Source: Candidatus Nomurabacteria bacterium (GTDB lineage Bacteria > Patescibacteriota > Saccharimonadia > Saccharimonadales > Saccharimonadaceae). Taken from it: DNA of 64,000 nt. The translations under genes were made by a program, and so were the position numbers. The DNA lies in contig JACKGP010000002.1 in assembly GCA_020631935.1 (NCBI GenBank), forward strand, positions 209,936-273,935, written 5' to 3'. Positions 5,714-14,104 of this stretch are shown here, in pieces. Under the pieces are notes generated by a model, which had not been told where the DNA came from, made no database searches, and worked only from the letters and a program-made list of their open reading frames with translations. Every line of letters starts with the position of its first letter. Within the stretch, counting starts at the first letter, position 1.

Positions 5714-5854
5714 ATGTCTAAAGATATGATTTCATCACGACACGCGAATAACCTCTCGAAGCTGGCTAATTTCAGTCTAGAGTTTGAGTCTAATCGCACC
5801 ATTCCAGAAGAACGAGCCCGCACAAAAAGACGTGCCAGTTCTGAGGCTAAATAG
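5714..5854 (+). CDS. Small basic protein, 46 residues, leaderless
   Basis: Not recognised. It reads MSKDMISSRHANNLSKLANF and ends RTKRRASSEAK; basic at the end, no membrane segment. No ribosome binding site is present. Instead a near-perfect promoter ends six bases before the ATG, the same arrangement as many other genes in this window, which supports expression. It lies just outside the right end of E1 and is host-type in composition. It could also be an element-independent small regulatory protein; function unknown. Confidence 0.55.
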   Translation: MSKDMISSRHANNLSKLANFSLEFESNRTIPEERARTKRRASSEAK

Positions 5855-5917
5855 GGATATCGTGACACTCTAAACGTTACTGCCCGATTTATATATATCC
5901 TACTCGCAGAGACGCTC

Positions 5918-7543
5918 CTAGCGCATTTTCTTTTGTGCTACCGTAGCCTTCTCGGTGACATCAAATTTATCCATGTATTTGCCGAACATAAGCCGTGTTT
6001 GCGAGTAAAATGCAGACAATGATGTATACAGCAAGGCTGTAACTGGCATCAGGAACCATTGAAGTACCATCCAGATGGTTCTTCTGCGCCTATACCTCTG
6101 CGGCCGCTTGGGAAGTAGTTTGAACGACAAAAAAATGGATATCAATAGCCCGATAAGAGCAATCCGATGAACTAGGCCAAGCACCTCGGGCAACTGGTGC
6201 GCGCTAACACTTCGTATAGCCTCAGTGTTAATTAATAAAGGCACCCACCCACCAAAAGTAATGAGTGGCGGTATAGACGCCAGTGTTACGTGACCGTCCA
6301 GCAACCTAACAAACCTAGTAAAGCCAGCCCAGAAAGGCACGGTTCGCTTCTTCGTTAGTACACGCTCAGCGACATATGGTACGTCACTCGCCCCATATGC
6401 CCAACGACGAAGCTGTACGAACTGCGCAACGAGTGTTTTTTTGTATGTGTCAGACATTACGGCGTCCTGGTAAATCGGTATGAACAGTGGCACAACCTCA
6501 TAATCGCCATCAAAATGAAAGTAGCTACGCCAGTACTGGTGCCCATCTTCAACAATACTTCGCTTACTCCAGAAATCCATCTCTACCAATGCATCCATAG
6601 GCTGAGAGTGAGACGCAAAGTTCCTCAGAGTATGGGGGCGCATCGAGCTAATTATGTTCCAAAACGAATTTCCCGTAGCAACTACGCGCATCGCGGCGGG
6701 AACATCCCATATATTGTTCAAGAACAGTGAAATAGGCTGATACGCTTGATGTTTACGACGTGGATTAACTATAAATTCGTATGTTAGATAGTCGAAATAC
6801 TTCTCGTGAGGCCTATTGTCGCTATCCAGCGTAGTAACAATGACATTTTTATGTTCTATCTTCTTTTTACTTAGCCACTCGGCAGCTTCTTGGCCTGCGA
6901 ATGTGATATTCGCACCCTTGCCCACTACTTCGCCTGGCAAGTCCTTTGGGTGCATCACTGGAACGAAGGCGCCAAATACCGATTTGTACTCTTTCTCAAG
7001 CCGCATGGCTGTCTCAGCCGTTGCTGGACCTCCCCGCTCCTCGTACGCCAGAAACACCAATAACCTGCTACTGTCATAAGAACAGCTCTCTAGAGACTTT
7101 AGTGTGCTATTCAAGACTTCGTAAGGCTCGTTATACGTAGCAACTATAACAAGATTATATACCTCTGATGGCTTTGGAAATATATCTGGATTAGCCGATA
7201 TACGCTCTAGGTTTTCCTTGTGGTGCAAGAGAGTATTTTTCGGCAAGCTCGATACTGTTAGTGACCCGCTTGGATCCTCTAGGTGACTAAGTAGCTCGTT
7301 CCAAGAAAGCTTTTCAGCCCTCGCTAGCCTGTTTCTACCACCGATTGTGTGAACTGCTATGCCTATAGCCTTAACTAACATAGTAGTAATAACAAGTAGC
7401 AGGAATAACGCTGCAAGCAAAGGCGCTACTACAGATAGGACTATCAAAAGAATTACAGATCCATAGCTTAGTAAACCTGGAAGAATTTCAAAAAAACGAT
7501 AAAATTTTGTTCGCTTCTTTAGTGGTAGTTCTAAGTTTGTCAT
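5918..7543 (-). CDS. Membrane glycosyltransferase family 2 (cellulose-synthase-like)
   Basis: Processive-type sugar transferase at the membrane, 541 residues. Two hydrophobic segments near the N-terminus precede a GT2 domain: VIVATYNEPYEV, the TTLDSD nucleotide-sugar/metal motif, VEDGHQYWRSYF as the acceptor Asp region, and QLRRW matching the QxxRW signature. Several more membrane segments follow. The ATG at 7543 overlaps the stop of the preceding gene as ATGA, so the two are translationally coupled. The product is probably a surface polysaccharide or glycolipid; the substrate cannot be told from sequence. Confidence 0.85.
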   Translation of the reverse strand: MTNLELPLKKRTKFYRFFEILPGLLSYGSVILLIVLSVVAPLLAALFLLLVITTMLVKAIGIAVHTIGGRNRLARAEKLSWNELLSHLEDPSGSLTVSSLPKNTLLHHKENLERISANPDIFPKPSEVYNLVIVATYNEPYEVLNSTLKSLESCSYDSSRLLVFLAYEERGGPATAETAMRLEKEYKSVFGAFVPVMHPKDLPGEVVGKGANITFAGQEAAEWLSKKKIEHKNVIVTTLDSDNRPHEKYFDYLTYEFIVNPRRKHQAYQPISLFLNNIWDVPAAMRVVATGNSFWNIISSMRPHTLRNFASHSQPMDALVEMDFWSKRSIVEDGHQYWRSYFHFDGDYEVVPLFIPIYQDAVMSDTYKKTLVAQFVQLRRWAYGASDVPYVAERVLTKKRTVPFWAGFTRFVRLLDGHVTLASIPPLITFGGWVPLLINTEAIRSVSAHQLPEVLGLVHRIALIGLLISIFLSFKLLPKRPQRYRRRRTIWMVLQWFLMPVTALLYTSLSAFYSQTRLMFGKYMDKFDVTEKATVAQKKMR

Positions 7544-7923
7544 GATAGATACGCAACACCGAATACGCCATGTATGACAAAGAATACTACTGCAAACAGT
7601 ATTATGGTTAGCCACCCAAACGATAGTGCTAATGACCTCAGGCCTCTTGAGTGAAGCTTACTCATAATAGCGACATGGCTAGAAGCATATAGAATTAGAA
7701 AGAAGATAAAACCTATAAGATATTGCCAACTTGATCTATAGAACTGTGCCTCTCCAAATGACGTATACCGTGTGGCTATTTGGACATCAGATGTATCTAT
7801 AGCTATAGATACATAGGCAACTAAAAAGATAGCCACGCCGACAATAGCACTGGCAACCATCGCACTATGCCGATCTGCGAAAAATATAGCTAAATGTGAA
7901 TTTTTAGATTCTTTCTTATTCAT
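7540..7923 (-). CDS. Small membrane protein coupled to the glycosyltransferase
   Basis: 127 residues, not recognised by family. A charged N-terminus is followed by three hydrophobic segments (about residues 22-42, 68-88 and 100-120). The start is preceded by AGGAG seven bases upstream. The stop overlaps the start of the GT2 gene (ATGA), so it likely works with or assists that enzyme in the membrane. No catalytic motif is visible. Confidence 0.7.
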   Translation of the reverse strand: MNKKESKNSHLAIFFADRHSAMVASAIVGVAIFLVAYVSIAIDTSDVQIATRYTSFGEAQFYRSSWQYLIGFIFFLILYASSHVAIMSKLHSRGLRSLALSFGWLTIILFAVVFFVIHGVFGVAYLS

Positions 7924-8003
7924 AATCTTACTCCTAGGAATCTAAATCCCTAGCTACTTACAAGTATACCAAGTTTCATAAAAATAACCGATACTAAAGC
8001 CGA

Positions 8004-8032
8004 TTGCAACTGGGGCGAAAATCTGCTATTCT
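8004..8032 (+). promoter_or_regulatory. Promoter of tRNA-Asp
   Basis: -35 TTGCAA (8004-8009), 17 bp spacer, -10 TATTCT (8027-8032), sixteen bases before the tRNA. Confidence 0.7.
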
Positions 8033-8047
8033 ACCAAGAGTCTACTT

Positions 8048-8125
8048 GCGCCCGTAGTGAAGTTGGCCTATCACGCCTCCCTGTCACGGAGGAGATCGCC
8101 GGTTCGAATCCGGTCGGGCGCGCCA
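8048..8125 (+). tRNA. tRNA-Asp (anticodon GTC)
   Basis: Cloverleaf: acceptor GCGCCCG/CGGGCGC, D arm GTGA/TCAC, anticodon stem CCTCC/GGAGG with loop CTGTCAC (GTC), T arm GCCGG-TTCGAAT-CCGGT, encoded GCCA. No element is integrated here, so it gives a useful picture of an undisturbed tRNA plus terminator locus. Confidence 0.95.
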
Positions 8126-8147
8126 AATTCGGATTTTAAAATAAATT

Positions 8148-8169
8148 ACCGCCCATTCGGGTGGTTTTT
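8148..8169 (+). terminator. Terminator of tRNA-Asp
   Basis: ACCGCCC-ATTC-GGGTGGT with a run of T. It lies about 22 bases after the CCA, comparable to the displaced terminators of tRNA-Val and tRNA-Arg. Confidence 0.85.
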
Positions 8170-8180
8170 GCATAAAATGC

Positions 8181-9245
8181 CTATTTTACTTCAAAGTTTT
8201 CAAGCTTTGCATCTGGTATATTTATGTACTCGGACACTTTGCCATCTGATTTTAGTCTATTAAACCTTTGCTCAAACTCCCGAAGGGGGGCTGATATAAA
8301 TTCGTACTCGATAGTTCTATTTGTTTTCTTTATAAGCCTGACAAAGTAATATCCGTCGCCATTGGAAGATTTAAACACATTAGATACCTGGCCTTGCTTT
8401 AGCGTACTAGCTAGCTGAGGCAAGCCCCTGTCCTGGTTATTTAAAGGGACCTCACCGGATACACCATACTGAATTGAAGCGCTCACCTTTTGCAGTGCGC
8501 TAGTAGCTTCCCTTAAACTTTGGCGTTTATTTTTTGCTAAATGTGCAGCTATAGACTCCTGCAGCCTATTCGCCTCATCATCTATCGCATACGCTGCAGC
8601 TCGCGACACAAGACTCTGCTTTATAAGCTGCCTATATTCGTCATAAGAAAGCCCGAGTGTGTCCTGGGTAGATATGTCGTAAACCTCTTGCGAAACCACG
8701 CCATTAGCAGTCTTTCTGTGGCCATCAACCACATCCTGCACTTCCTTATCTGATATTCTGATGTTTTTCTCTTTAGCTATTTTTTCTGCAAAAGAGTTGC
8801 GCTCAACCAAATCAAGAACACTTCGCTTCATAAAATCTAGCTGCCTCTTGCCATCTTGACCAGATAGATTAACCCTAGCATCGTCTCGCAAATATTTTTC
8901 GGATGCGCGGTACCTGAGCAAATAATCGCTATAGCGCACGTTATACCCATCCACGGATGCTACCGGAACAGGTACGAACGAGGTTACACGATACATAAAC
9001 TCGCTTGTATTCTGTTCTTTATAGAGTTGCCACCAACCAAGTACCGTTAGGCCTACTACCGCCACTACACTGATTAGAATTGCGTTTATAACCAGCTTAT
9101 GGCGCACATACTGGTGCGGATACTTAAATCTACGGCCGCCAGCCAATATCTTCTCTCTGTGCTCGGCGATAGTTTGGTTGGTTATGGCACCCGAGGAGGT
9201 ATTCTTAGCTTCCTTCTTCCTAATCTTTTGTCGGATCTTCTTCAT
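8181..9245 (-). CDS. SurA/PpiC-like membrane-anchored foldase
   Basis: 354 residues. A basic N-terminus precedes one membrane segment (around residues 52-74, LVINAILISVVAVVGLTVLG). After it come a SurA-type N-terminal chaperone region (RYSDYLLRYR...) and a C-terminal parvulin-like rotamase region (IQYGVSGEVP, GQVSNVFKSSNGDGYYFVRLI). It probably helps fold secreted proteins outside the membrane, perhaps pilins or surface proteins. The rotamase part is short and poorly conserved, so catalytic activity is uncertain. The start at 9245 is chosen for AGGGAG upstream; it overlaps the preceding gene by 26 bases. Confidence 0.75.
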   Translation of the reverse strand: MKKIRQKIRKKEAKNTSSGAITNQTIAEHREKILAGGRRFKYPHQYVRHKLVINAILISVVAVVGLTVLGWWQLYKEQNTSEFMYRVTSFVPVPVASVDGYNVRYSDYLLRYRASEKYLRDDARVNLSGQDGKRQLDFMKRSVLDLVERNSFAEKIAKEKNIRISDKEVQDVVDGHRKTANGVVSQEVYDISTQDTLGLSYDEYRQLIKQSLVSRAAAYAIDDEANRLQESIAAHLAKNKRQSLREATSALQKVSASIQYGVSGEVPLNNQDRGLPQLASTLKQGQVSNVFKSSNGDGYYFVRLIKKTNRTIEYEFISAPLREFEQRFNRLKSDGKVSEYINIPDAKLENFEVK

Positions 9246-9753
9246 AAACTCCCTGTTGTGATTTTGACACTGCATCTTGCAACATGTTGTAAACTTTTGC
9301 TGGATGTTCGGCTTTTCGGATAACAAGGTCACCTACAAAGGTTTGTACAACTATGGTACCAAACCCAAAAACTTCTCCTGTAAAGCCAGGTATATTATAG
9401 CTTATGTTCTGAATCTTCGATAGCTGCAACTCCACAACATCTGTACCAAAAAAACCTATTTGCGTAACCTGTCGAAGACGCTGATCAGTAACGATAAAAA
9501 CAGTGTAGTACCAGAGCATGAAGTGATAGAAAAATACAACAAGCCCAATCACAAGGCCAATTAGCGGAAGAATGAATAACTCTAGGACATTCTGCCAAAT
9601 AAGAGGTGGTATTGAAAGTACCGCAAACGGTATCAGTAGGCCATAGAAACCCTTTCGCATTGCGATAATATGTCGACGAAACACATAGAGTAACTGCTCT
9701 CCGTCTCGCTGACCCTCAAACTGCCTTTTCGGCTTCGCCCCATCCTTCTTCAT
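9220..9753 (-). CDS. Membrane protein with bacterial PH domain
   Basis: 177 residues. Two adjacent hydrophobic segments (about residues 38-80, IPFAVLSIPPLIW to VVFFYHFMLWYYTVFIVT) are followed by a PH-like beta-rich domain (RLRQVTQIGFFGTDVVELQLSKI; FGTIVVQTFVGDL), the layout of the YdbS-type bPH_2 family. It shares an operon with the SurA-like gene by overlap. The start lies at the upstream edge of the tRNA-Arg locus. The exact role of such proteins is not established. Confidence 0.72.
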   Translation of the reverse strand: MKKDGAKPKRQFEGQRDGEQLLYVFRRHIIAMRKGFYGLLIPFAVLSIPPLIWQNVLELFILPLIGLVIGLVVFFYHFMLWYYTVFIVTDQRLRQVTQIGFFGTDVVELQLSKIQNISYNIPGFTGEVFGFGTIVVQTFVGDLVIRKAEHPAKVYNMLQDAVSKSQQGVYEEDPTKD

Positions 9754-11411
9754 ATATCTATAAGTATACCAAACTGAGTCGTGCTACAATACTTACTGTT
9801 ACATAAGCCTCGGTAGCTCAATTGGATAGAGCAGCTCCGTCCTAAGGAGAAGGTTGCAGGTTCGACTCCTGCCCGGGGTACCATTTCGGAACAAAATTGG
9901 AAATCGTCGCCCGTGAGGGCGGCTTTTTCTTTGGTTTTGCGTAGCAAAAACCAAATGTTCTTGGGGGAAGAAATTTCTAGGGCAGCCGTTGGCTGCACTT
10001 TTTTGGATTTTAGAAACAGGTTCAATCCTTCGATTTCAAGCAATGCCTGCTTTTTGGCAAATAGGTCGCTATCTTTTGCGATTCTCTTGAGAGAAACGGC
10101 CGTTTTTAGCCATTGTCGCATAGGTTCTATCCACGCATTGGCGGCAAGCGTTAGCTTGCCGATTTGTTCTTCTAGCGACTTCTTCTCGCTCATCAGTTCG
10201 GCTTGCTTTGCCCGATACGTTGGTTGGTCTATGTCTTGGTTGAGGTAACTGTCCAAAAGTCGCTGGAGCTTGTCCTGCAAGCCTGTGATTTGTATTTGAG
10301 CGTCAGCGATAAACACCGCAGAACTTTGTTCTGCTTTCTTCTCGTCATCATCGAGCATTGTCGTGAGGGCGTTAGCCCACGACTTGGGCAGAGCGTAGCC
10401 CTGCACAATGTCCGAGACTTGTGTTACTAGGTCTGGTTCAGTTATGGCTGACTCGGTGCAACGAATAGTCTTGTTCTTCCTCGTGCAGTGATAATACACA
10501 TACTCATGGACATTGCCGTTCTTTTGGTGCTTGATTTTCTTTTCAGCAGTGATAGACATCTTGCACGCTCCGCACTGTAACAACCCGCAAAGTATTTGCG
10601 GTACGTTGGTCGATTTCTGGGGCTTGCTTCGTCTTTTGAGGATTGCCTGTACTCGGTCAAACAATTGTTTGTCGATTATTGCTTTGTGTTTACCGTCGTG
10701 AACCTCGCCACCATAGCGGAAATGTCCGTAGTAAAAAGGATTTGAGAGTATTCTGGTTATTTGGTCTCGGTGCAACGCTTTGCCGCCTTTGGTTGTAATA
10801 CCGTTTTCTTTCAGATAGTTAGCAATATCTTGCAAGCGTTGGTCGCCCTCGGCGTACCGCTCAAAAGCGGTGATAATAATCAGTGAACGTCGTCTATCGA
10901 CGATAATCGTCTTATGTCTGATATCGTTGATATACCCGATAGGGGCGATGCTCGGATAATGTCCGAGACGGACTTTATGTCGTAAGCCGCGTTTTGTGTT
11001 CTCTGAGAGATTGTCTACATAATATTTCGACTGGCTAAACGCCATAGACAACATAAACTTGCCCTGAGAAGTGTTTTCGAACCAAAAGCTCGGAAACTTG
11101 AGAGCGGTCAGCAATAACTGGTCGAGCAAGTAGATGATTTGTCCACCGTCTACACTATTTCTAGCCAATCTGTCGGGGTGCCACGCAATAATTCCGTCAG
11201 CCTTGCCTTCTTGTATCTGTTCGAGCATTGTATTGAACTTTGGACGACCGGGAATCTTTGCAGATTTCTTTTCGACAATTGTATCAACGATTGTCAGGCT
11301 GTTATCTCTTGCAAACTTTCGCAGCTCGACTAGCTGTGCCTCGACAGACAATACTTGTTTATCTTCGACATCTGTCGATTTCCGTACATACAGGAAATAC
11401 TTTTCGCTCAT
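9750..11411 (-). CDS. Large serine recombinase of element E2
   Basis: 553 residues as read here; the same architecture as the E1 enzyme. Catalytic serine in YVRKSTD, IIAWHPDRLARN, a recombinase domain (PIGYIND), a zinc ribbon (CGLLQCGACKM and HCTRKNKTIRC), a coiled coil, and the ending QFCSEMV before the crossover point. After that the frame continues antisense through tRNA-Arg (PRAGVEPATFSLGRS) and on to the start region of the PH-domain gene, overlapping it by four bases. This tail is an accident of integration. The middle junction would give CFYLSARTYFTTKC instead. Start ATG at 11411 with a GGGGG ribosome site. Confidence 0.93.
   Translation of the reverse strand: MSEKYFLYVRKSTDVEDKQVLSVEAQLVELRKFARDNSLTIVDTIVEKKSAKIPGRPKFNTMLEQIQEGKADGIIAWHPDRLARNSVDGGQIIYLLDQLLLTALKFPSFWFENTSQGKFMLSMAFSQSKYYVDNLSENTKRGLRHKVRLGHYPSIAPIGYINDIRHKTIIVDRRRSLIIITAFERYAEGDQRLQDIANYLKENGITTKGGKALHRDQITRILSNPFYYGHFRYGGEVHDGKHKAIIDKQLFDRVQAILKRRSKPQKSTNVPQILCGLLQCGACKMSITAEKKIKHQKNGNVHEYVYYHCTRKNKTIRCTESAITEPDLVTQVSDIVQGYALPKSWANALTTMLDDDEKKAEQSSAVFIADAQIQITGLQDKLQRLLDSYLNQDIDQPTYRAKQAELMSEKKSLEEQIGKLTLAANAWIEPMRQWLKTAVSLKRIAKDSDLFAKKQALLEIEGLNLFLKSKKVQPTAALEISSPKNIWFLLRKTKEKAALTGDDFQFCSEMVPRAGVEPATFSLGRSCSIQLSYRGLCNSKYCSTTQFGILIDI
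9807..9883 (+). tRNA. tRNA-Arg (anticodon CCT)
   Basis: Acceptor GCCTCGG with CCGGGGT (one G-T pair), D arm GCTC/GAGC, anticodon loop GTCCTAA (CCT), T arm GCAGG-TTCGACT-CCTGC, encoded ACCA. Position 32 is G, which is unusual. E2 joins at TACCA (9879-9883), so this is its attachment site. Confidence 0.93.
9879..10013 (+). repeat. E2 inverted repeat A, left copy (attL side)
   Basis: 135 bp matching 11564-11699 in inverted orientation, with one extra A in the right copy's A run. It contains the terminator-like hairpin CGCCC-GTGA-GGGCG (9908-9921) plus T-rich tract, then GGTTTTGC-GTA-GCAAAAACC, the same two structures in the same order as in E1. Confidence 0.93.
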
Positions 11412-11429
11412 AATGCCCCCTTGAACTTA

Positions 11430-11529
11430 AATAGCCGCCTCGCTGGACACAATTTAGAGATATCTCAAAAATTGTACGAGACGGCTATTCAAGCCAAATA
11501 AGAAAAGATATCTCTGCTAAATTGTGTCC
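11430..11529 (-). promoter_or_regulatory. Pseudoknot-capable leader of the E2 recombinase
   Basis: In the transcript, 11529-11506 pairs with 11465-11445 in a stem of about 21 bp (GGACACAATTTAG, one bulged base, AGAGATATCT). Its loop holds AATAGCCGTCTCG (11489-11477), complementary to CGAGGCGGCTATT (11442-11430) directly upstream of the ribosome binding site. Same topology as the E1 leader; the second stem differs in sequence but keeps pairing. Confidence 0.72.
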
Positions 11530-11563
11530 ACTTCTATTTTACCAAGAAAACCGCCTACGGCGG

Positions 11564-11699
11564 CTAAAATCCAAAAAAAGTGCAGCCAACGGCTGCCCTA
11601 GAAATTTCTTCCCCCAAGAACATTTGGTTTTTGCTACGCAAAACCAAAGAAAAAGCCGCCCTCACGGGCGACGATTTCCAATTTTGTTCCGAAATGGTA
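11564..11699 (-). repeat. E2 inverted repeat A', middle copy
   Basis: Inverted copy of 9879-10013. Unlike in E1, one inserted base in the A run shifts the duplicated recombinase frame upstream of it, although the last codons before the core stay readable. It joins repeat B' through TGGTA (11695-11699), giving an intact attP-like site. Confidence 0.92.
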
Positions 11700-11935
11700 T
11701 GTTTCTACCTTTCCGCTCGAACCTATTTTACCACGAAGTGCTAAAGCTCAGCCCCGACGCCTGCGGGCGTGAAACGCCCGCTCGCCCCACCAGAAAAACC
11801 CTTTGCCTTATTTTTTGATTTTCCCTCGCCGAGATTTATTTTGTAGTTGAAAAGGGTGTTTTCTGGTGGTTCGACTGCCAGCATTGGCAGAGGCGGCGGG
11901 GCTTCGCTGTGGCGACATAGCCGCCGTGCTCCGCA
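11695..11935 (+). repeat. E2 inverted repeat B', left end of cargo
   Basis: 241 bp, inverted match of 14105-14345 with one mismatch near its inner end. It begins with the native recombinase tail (ending in TAA) and continues with the block shared with E1 (AGCTCAGCCCCGACGCCTGC, hairpin GCGGGCG/CGCCCGC, CGCCCCACCAGAAAAACCC). It then extends about 90 bp further, with a second CCACCAGAAAAC-like motif on the other strand. Confidence 0.93.
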
Positions 11936-11942
11936 TGAACCT

Positions 11943-13112
11943 TTAAACGAAGTCCCAGGTGACTGGTTCTTTAGCCCGTTCTTCACGCTGACGCTTCCAC
12001 TCTTGTTCTTGAGCAATGCGTTCAGCAATCCATTGGGGACTTGAATAGTTCCTAACAGACTCTTTGCTAGTAGCTATGCTCTCATCGATCTTAGCGAGAG
12101 CTTTCTGTTGTGTATCGCCCGTTAATTTAGCCGCAACTACGTTGCGGTATCTCTCTAGTACCTCAAGGTTGGCTTCCATAAACTCCAAGTCACTAGAGTA
12201 ATCTTCGGGTGTCTTCTCTGATTTATAAGGCTTACCATAGAAACCAGCACTATTTATCGGTGTCGTCATCCAACCAACAACCTCTCCAAGCTCTTGGTCG
12301 GCAGAATTCTTTCCTGCAACTTTTGAGGAGTGGTAGTCTACGATACCATAGCCTTCTTCGGGGTCATAAAAGATATTTGAAGGCTTAGGATCAATTTCAA
12401 TGCCGTGTTCGCTGACTGCTATGAGGGTGTCTACAAGCTCTCCGAGCTGTTGATCAGTTACTCCATGAATTTCTTTGAGAGTTAAATCTCCAGTTTCTTT
12501 ACCTGGCATTACTTCGGCTACAGTAACACCGTCTTTGTACGAAGCAGCGACTATTTGCTCTAAGTGGGGGATACCCTTACCCAAAACAGCACCTGCAAGA
12601 TGACTGTCTATCGTAGAAGGGTTGGAAGCGTCGCCATTTGGTACTCGGACTGCATAAGATTTGTTACCCTCGCTGATTGAGAAAACCATAGCGTTTGAAC
12701 CATTACCCAAGAAATTAGGGTGTTCCTTGCGTCGTGCTGGGTCTGCGAGCTCGGCTCTAAGTGTTGCAATAGTTGACTCAAAATGATCGTATGCTTGTAG
12801 CATTTCAGCACGACCTTGGATTGCCTCGTACCGTGAGCCACCTACTGAACGCAAGAAATCGGTATATTCAGAAGATGTAGCAACTGTTCGCTCTGTTCCT
12901 TCTGGCACTCTCAAACTATTATTGCCATTGTTATCTTTGTGGTATTCGGTAGATTTAGTAACCCGTGTAATATCTCCTACTTGACTTATTGCTAAGTTGC
13001 CGAGGTTATTAAAGATGTGTCCGCTATCTTGATAGTGCTCGACTCGCTCTGCGGCAAATGTAGCTAATTGAGCTTGAATTACTTCTGGTGGTTTCGGTGT
13101 GGTTTCTGACAT
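11943..13112 (-). CDS. Protein-kinase-like protein, E2 cargo
   Basis: 389 residues, soluble. After an N-terminal region of about 110 residues comes a kinase-like fold. It has a glycine-rich loop (FLGNGSNAMVFSI), a YAVRV segment where the lysine strand would be (Lys replaced by Arg), and a catalytic loop HGIEIDPKPSNIFYD with the D-x-K-P-x-N pattern. GIVDYHSSK stands at the DFG position (Asp kept, glycine not). It could be an active small-molecule or protein kinase, or a degenerate one. The ATG at 13112 is downstream of a consensus promoter. Transcribed in the same direction as the Nudix and HIT genes. Its substrate is unknown. Confidence 0.7.
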   Translation of the reverse strand: MSETTPKPPEVIQAQLATFAAERVEHYQDSGHIFNNLGNLAISQVGDITRVTKSTEYHKDNNGNNSLRVPEGTERTVATSSEYTDFLRSVGGSRYEAIQGRAEMLQAYDHFESTIATLRAELADPARRKEHPNFLGNGSNAMVFSISEGNKSYAVRVPNGDASNPSTIDSHLAGAVLGKGIPHLEQIVAASYKDGVTVAEVMPGKETGDLTLKEIHGVTDQQLGELVDTLIAVSEHGIEIDPKPSNIFYDPEEGYGIVDYHSSKVAGKNSADQELGEVVGWMTTPINSAGFYGKPYKSEKTPEDYSSDLEFMEANLEVLERYRNVVAAKLTGDTQQKALAKIDESIATSKESVRNYSSPQWIAERIAQEQEWKRQREERAKEPVTWDFV

Positions 13113-13138
13113 ATTTGTTTTTGAGATTAACTGTAAGC

Positions 13139-13167
13139 ATACTAGCATATTTTTTGCTTTATGTCAA
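13139..13167 (-). promoter_or_regulatory. Promoter of the kinase-like gene
   Basis: Minus strand -35 TTGACA (13167-13162), 17 bp spacer, -10 TAGTAT (13144-13139), about 27 bases upstream of the ATG at 13112. The gene can therefore be expressed apart from the Nudix/HIT pair. Confidence 0.85.
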
Positions 13168-13180
13168 TCTGCTGTTCTTG

Positions 13181-13627
13181 TTAGATATTCTGAAGAATCA
13201 TCCTCAGATAATCATACTTCGGCTCATCAATCTCTTTAAGCTGCTCAAGAGATATAAATGCGACTTCGTCGCCGTCATCACCTGGAGAAAAATCCATTAT
13301 ATCGGGCTTAATGATAAAGATGAGTCGCACCTGAAGTACTTTCGCGTTTTTCAGCTCTGCTGGGTCATCGACATGAGCAATTCGATAGGTGAAATCGCCA
13401 GTGAGATTAACCTCTTCCTTCATTTCACGAGCAATGGCTGTTTTTATATCCTCTCCATGATCCATGCCACCACCTGGCAAGTCCCACCAATCACGTCCGC
13501 TTTCTTTGACAAATAAAATCTCGCCAGCGTTGTTAAGAATGATACCTTTGATAGATAGCCTATAAAGATAATCTGTTTTACGGCTACTATCTGGGTGTCC
13601 GACCACTCCATGCACTTCGCCGGTCAT
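13181..13627 (-). CDS. Nudix hydrolase, E2 cargo
   Basis: 148 residues. The Nudix box is clear: GGGMDHGEDIKTAIAREM followed by KEEVNL, with the REMKEE glutamates that bind the metal. Upstream IKGIILNNAGEILFV is the usual first strand. Such enzymes hydrolyse nucleoside diphosphates linked to another moiety; the substrate here cannot be deduced. The start overlaps the stop of the HIT gene (ATGA-type overlap at 13624-13627), so both are translated from one message. Confidence 0.85.
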   Translation of the reverse strand: MTGEVHGVVGHPDSSRKTDYLYRLSIKGIILNNAGEILFVKESGRDWWDLPGGGMDHGEDIKTAIAREMKEEVNLTGDFTYRIAHVDDPAELKNAKVLQVRLIFIIKPDIMDFSPGDDGDEVAFISLEQLKEIDEPKYDYLRMILQNI

Positions 13628-14082
13628 AGGTTCTCCTTGATTTTTTCGGCTATTACCTGCAAAACTTCTCCATCAACAATATGGTCAATTTTCTCTTTTC
13701 GTGGATACCACTGCGTATCCTCAAAAGTTTCATTTGCTATGGTTACAGGCTTGTCATATCTTGGGTGAATATGCCAGTGTACATGCGTTTCTTGACCACT
13801 CATAGCGGCGAGATTCATTAGGCACGACCAGTTGAAATGATTTGGTTGAAATGCTTTTTGCACAGCAGACTCAAGACGCTTAACAAGTATTTCAAAGTCT
13901 TTCCAATCTTCTTCATCAAGATCGGAAAGCGACGCTTTATGCTCGAGTAGAGTTACGAAGGATTTTCCTAAGAATTGTTGGTTCGAGTCGAGGACGACTC
14001 GCCATTTTTCTGTTTCAATAATTTGTACGTCTTTGCCATTGTTGTGCGTAGCTAGGATTGGACAGATTTCGCAATTATTCAT
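13624..14082 (-). CDS. HIT-family nucleotide hydrolase or transferase, E2 cargo
   Basis: 152 residues. Starts MNNCEICPILATHNNGKDVQ, like HIT proteins with an N-terminal Cys pair (CEIC). The triad motif is THVHWHIHPRY (HxHxHxH pattern), with the middle histidine the expected nucleotidyl-binding residue. It is paired with a Nudix enzyme by overlapping reading frames, suggesting joint handling of a nucleotide compound. It lies just inside repeat B. The promoter is uncertain; TACAAT stands eight bases before the ATG. Confidence 0.85.
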   Translation of the reverse strand: MNNCEICPILATHNNGKDVQIIETEKWRVVLDSNQQFLGKSFVTLLEHKASLSDLDEEDWKDFEILVKRLESAVQKAFQPNHFNWSCLMNLAAMSGQETHVHWHIHPRYDKPVTIANETFEDTQWYPRKEKIDHIVDGEVLQVIAEKIKENL

Positions 14083-14104
14083 ATCTTAATTGTAGCAGGA
14101 ATAG

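Noticed and set aside
11522..11818. A + strand ORF of 98 codons in the E2 middle junction
   Set aside because: It runs through repeat sequence in a frame different from the recombinase and has no ribosome site or homologous features.
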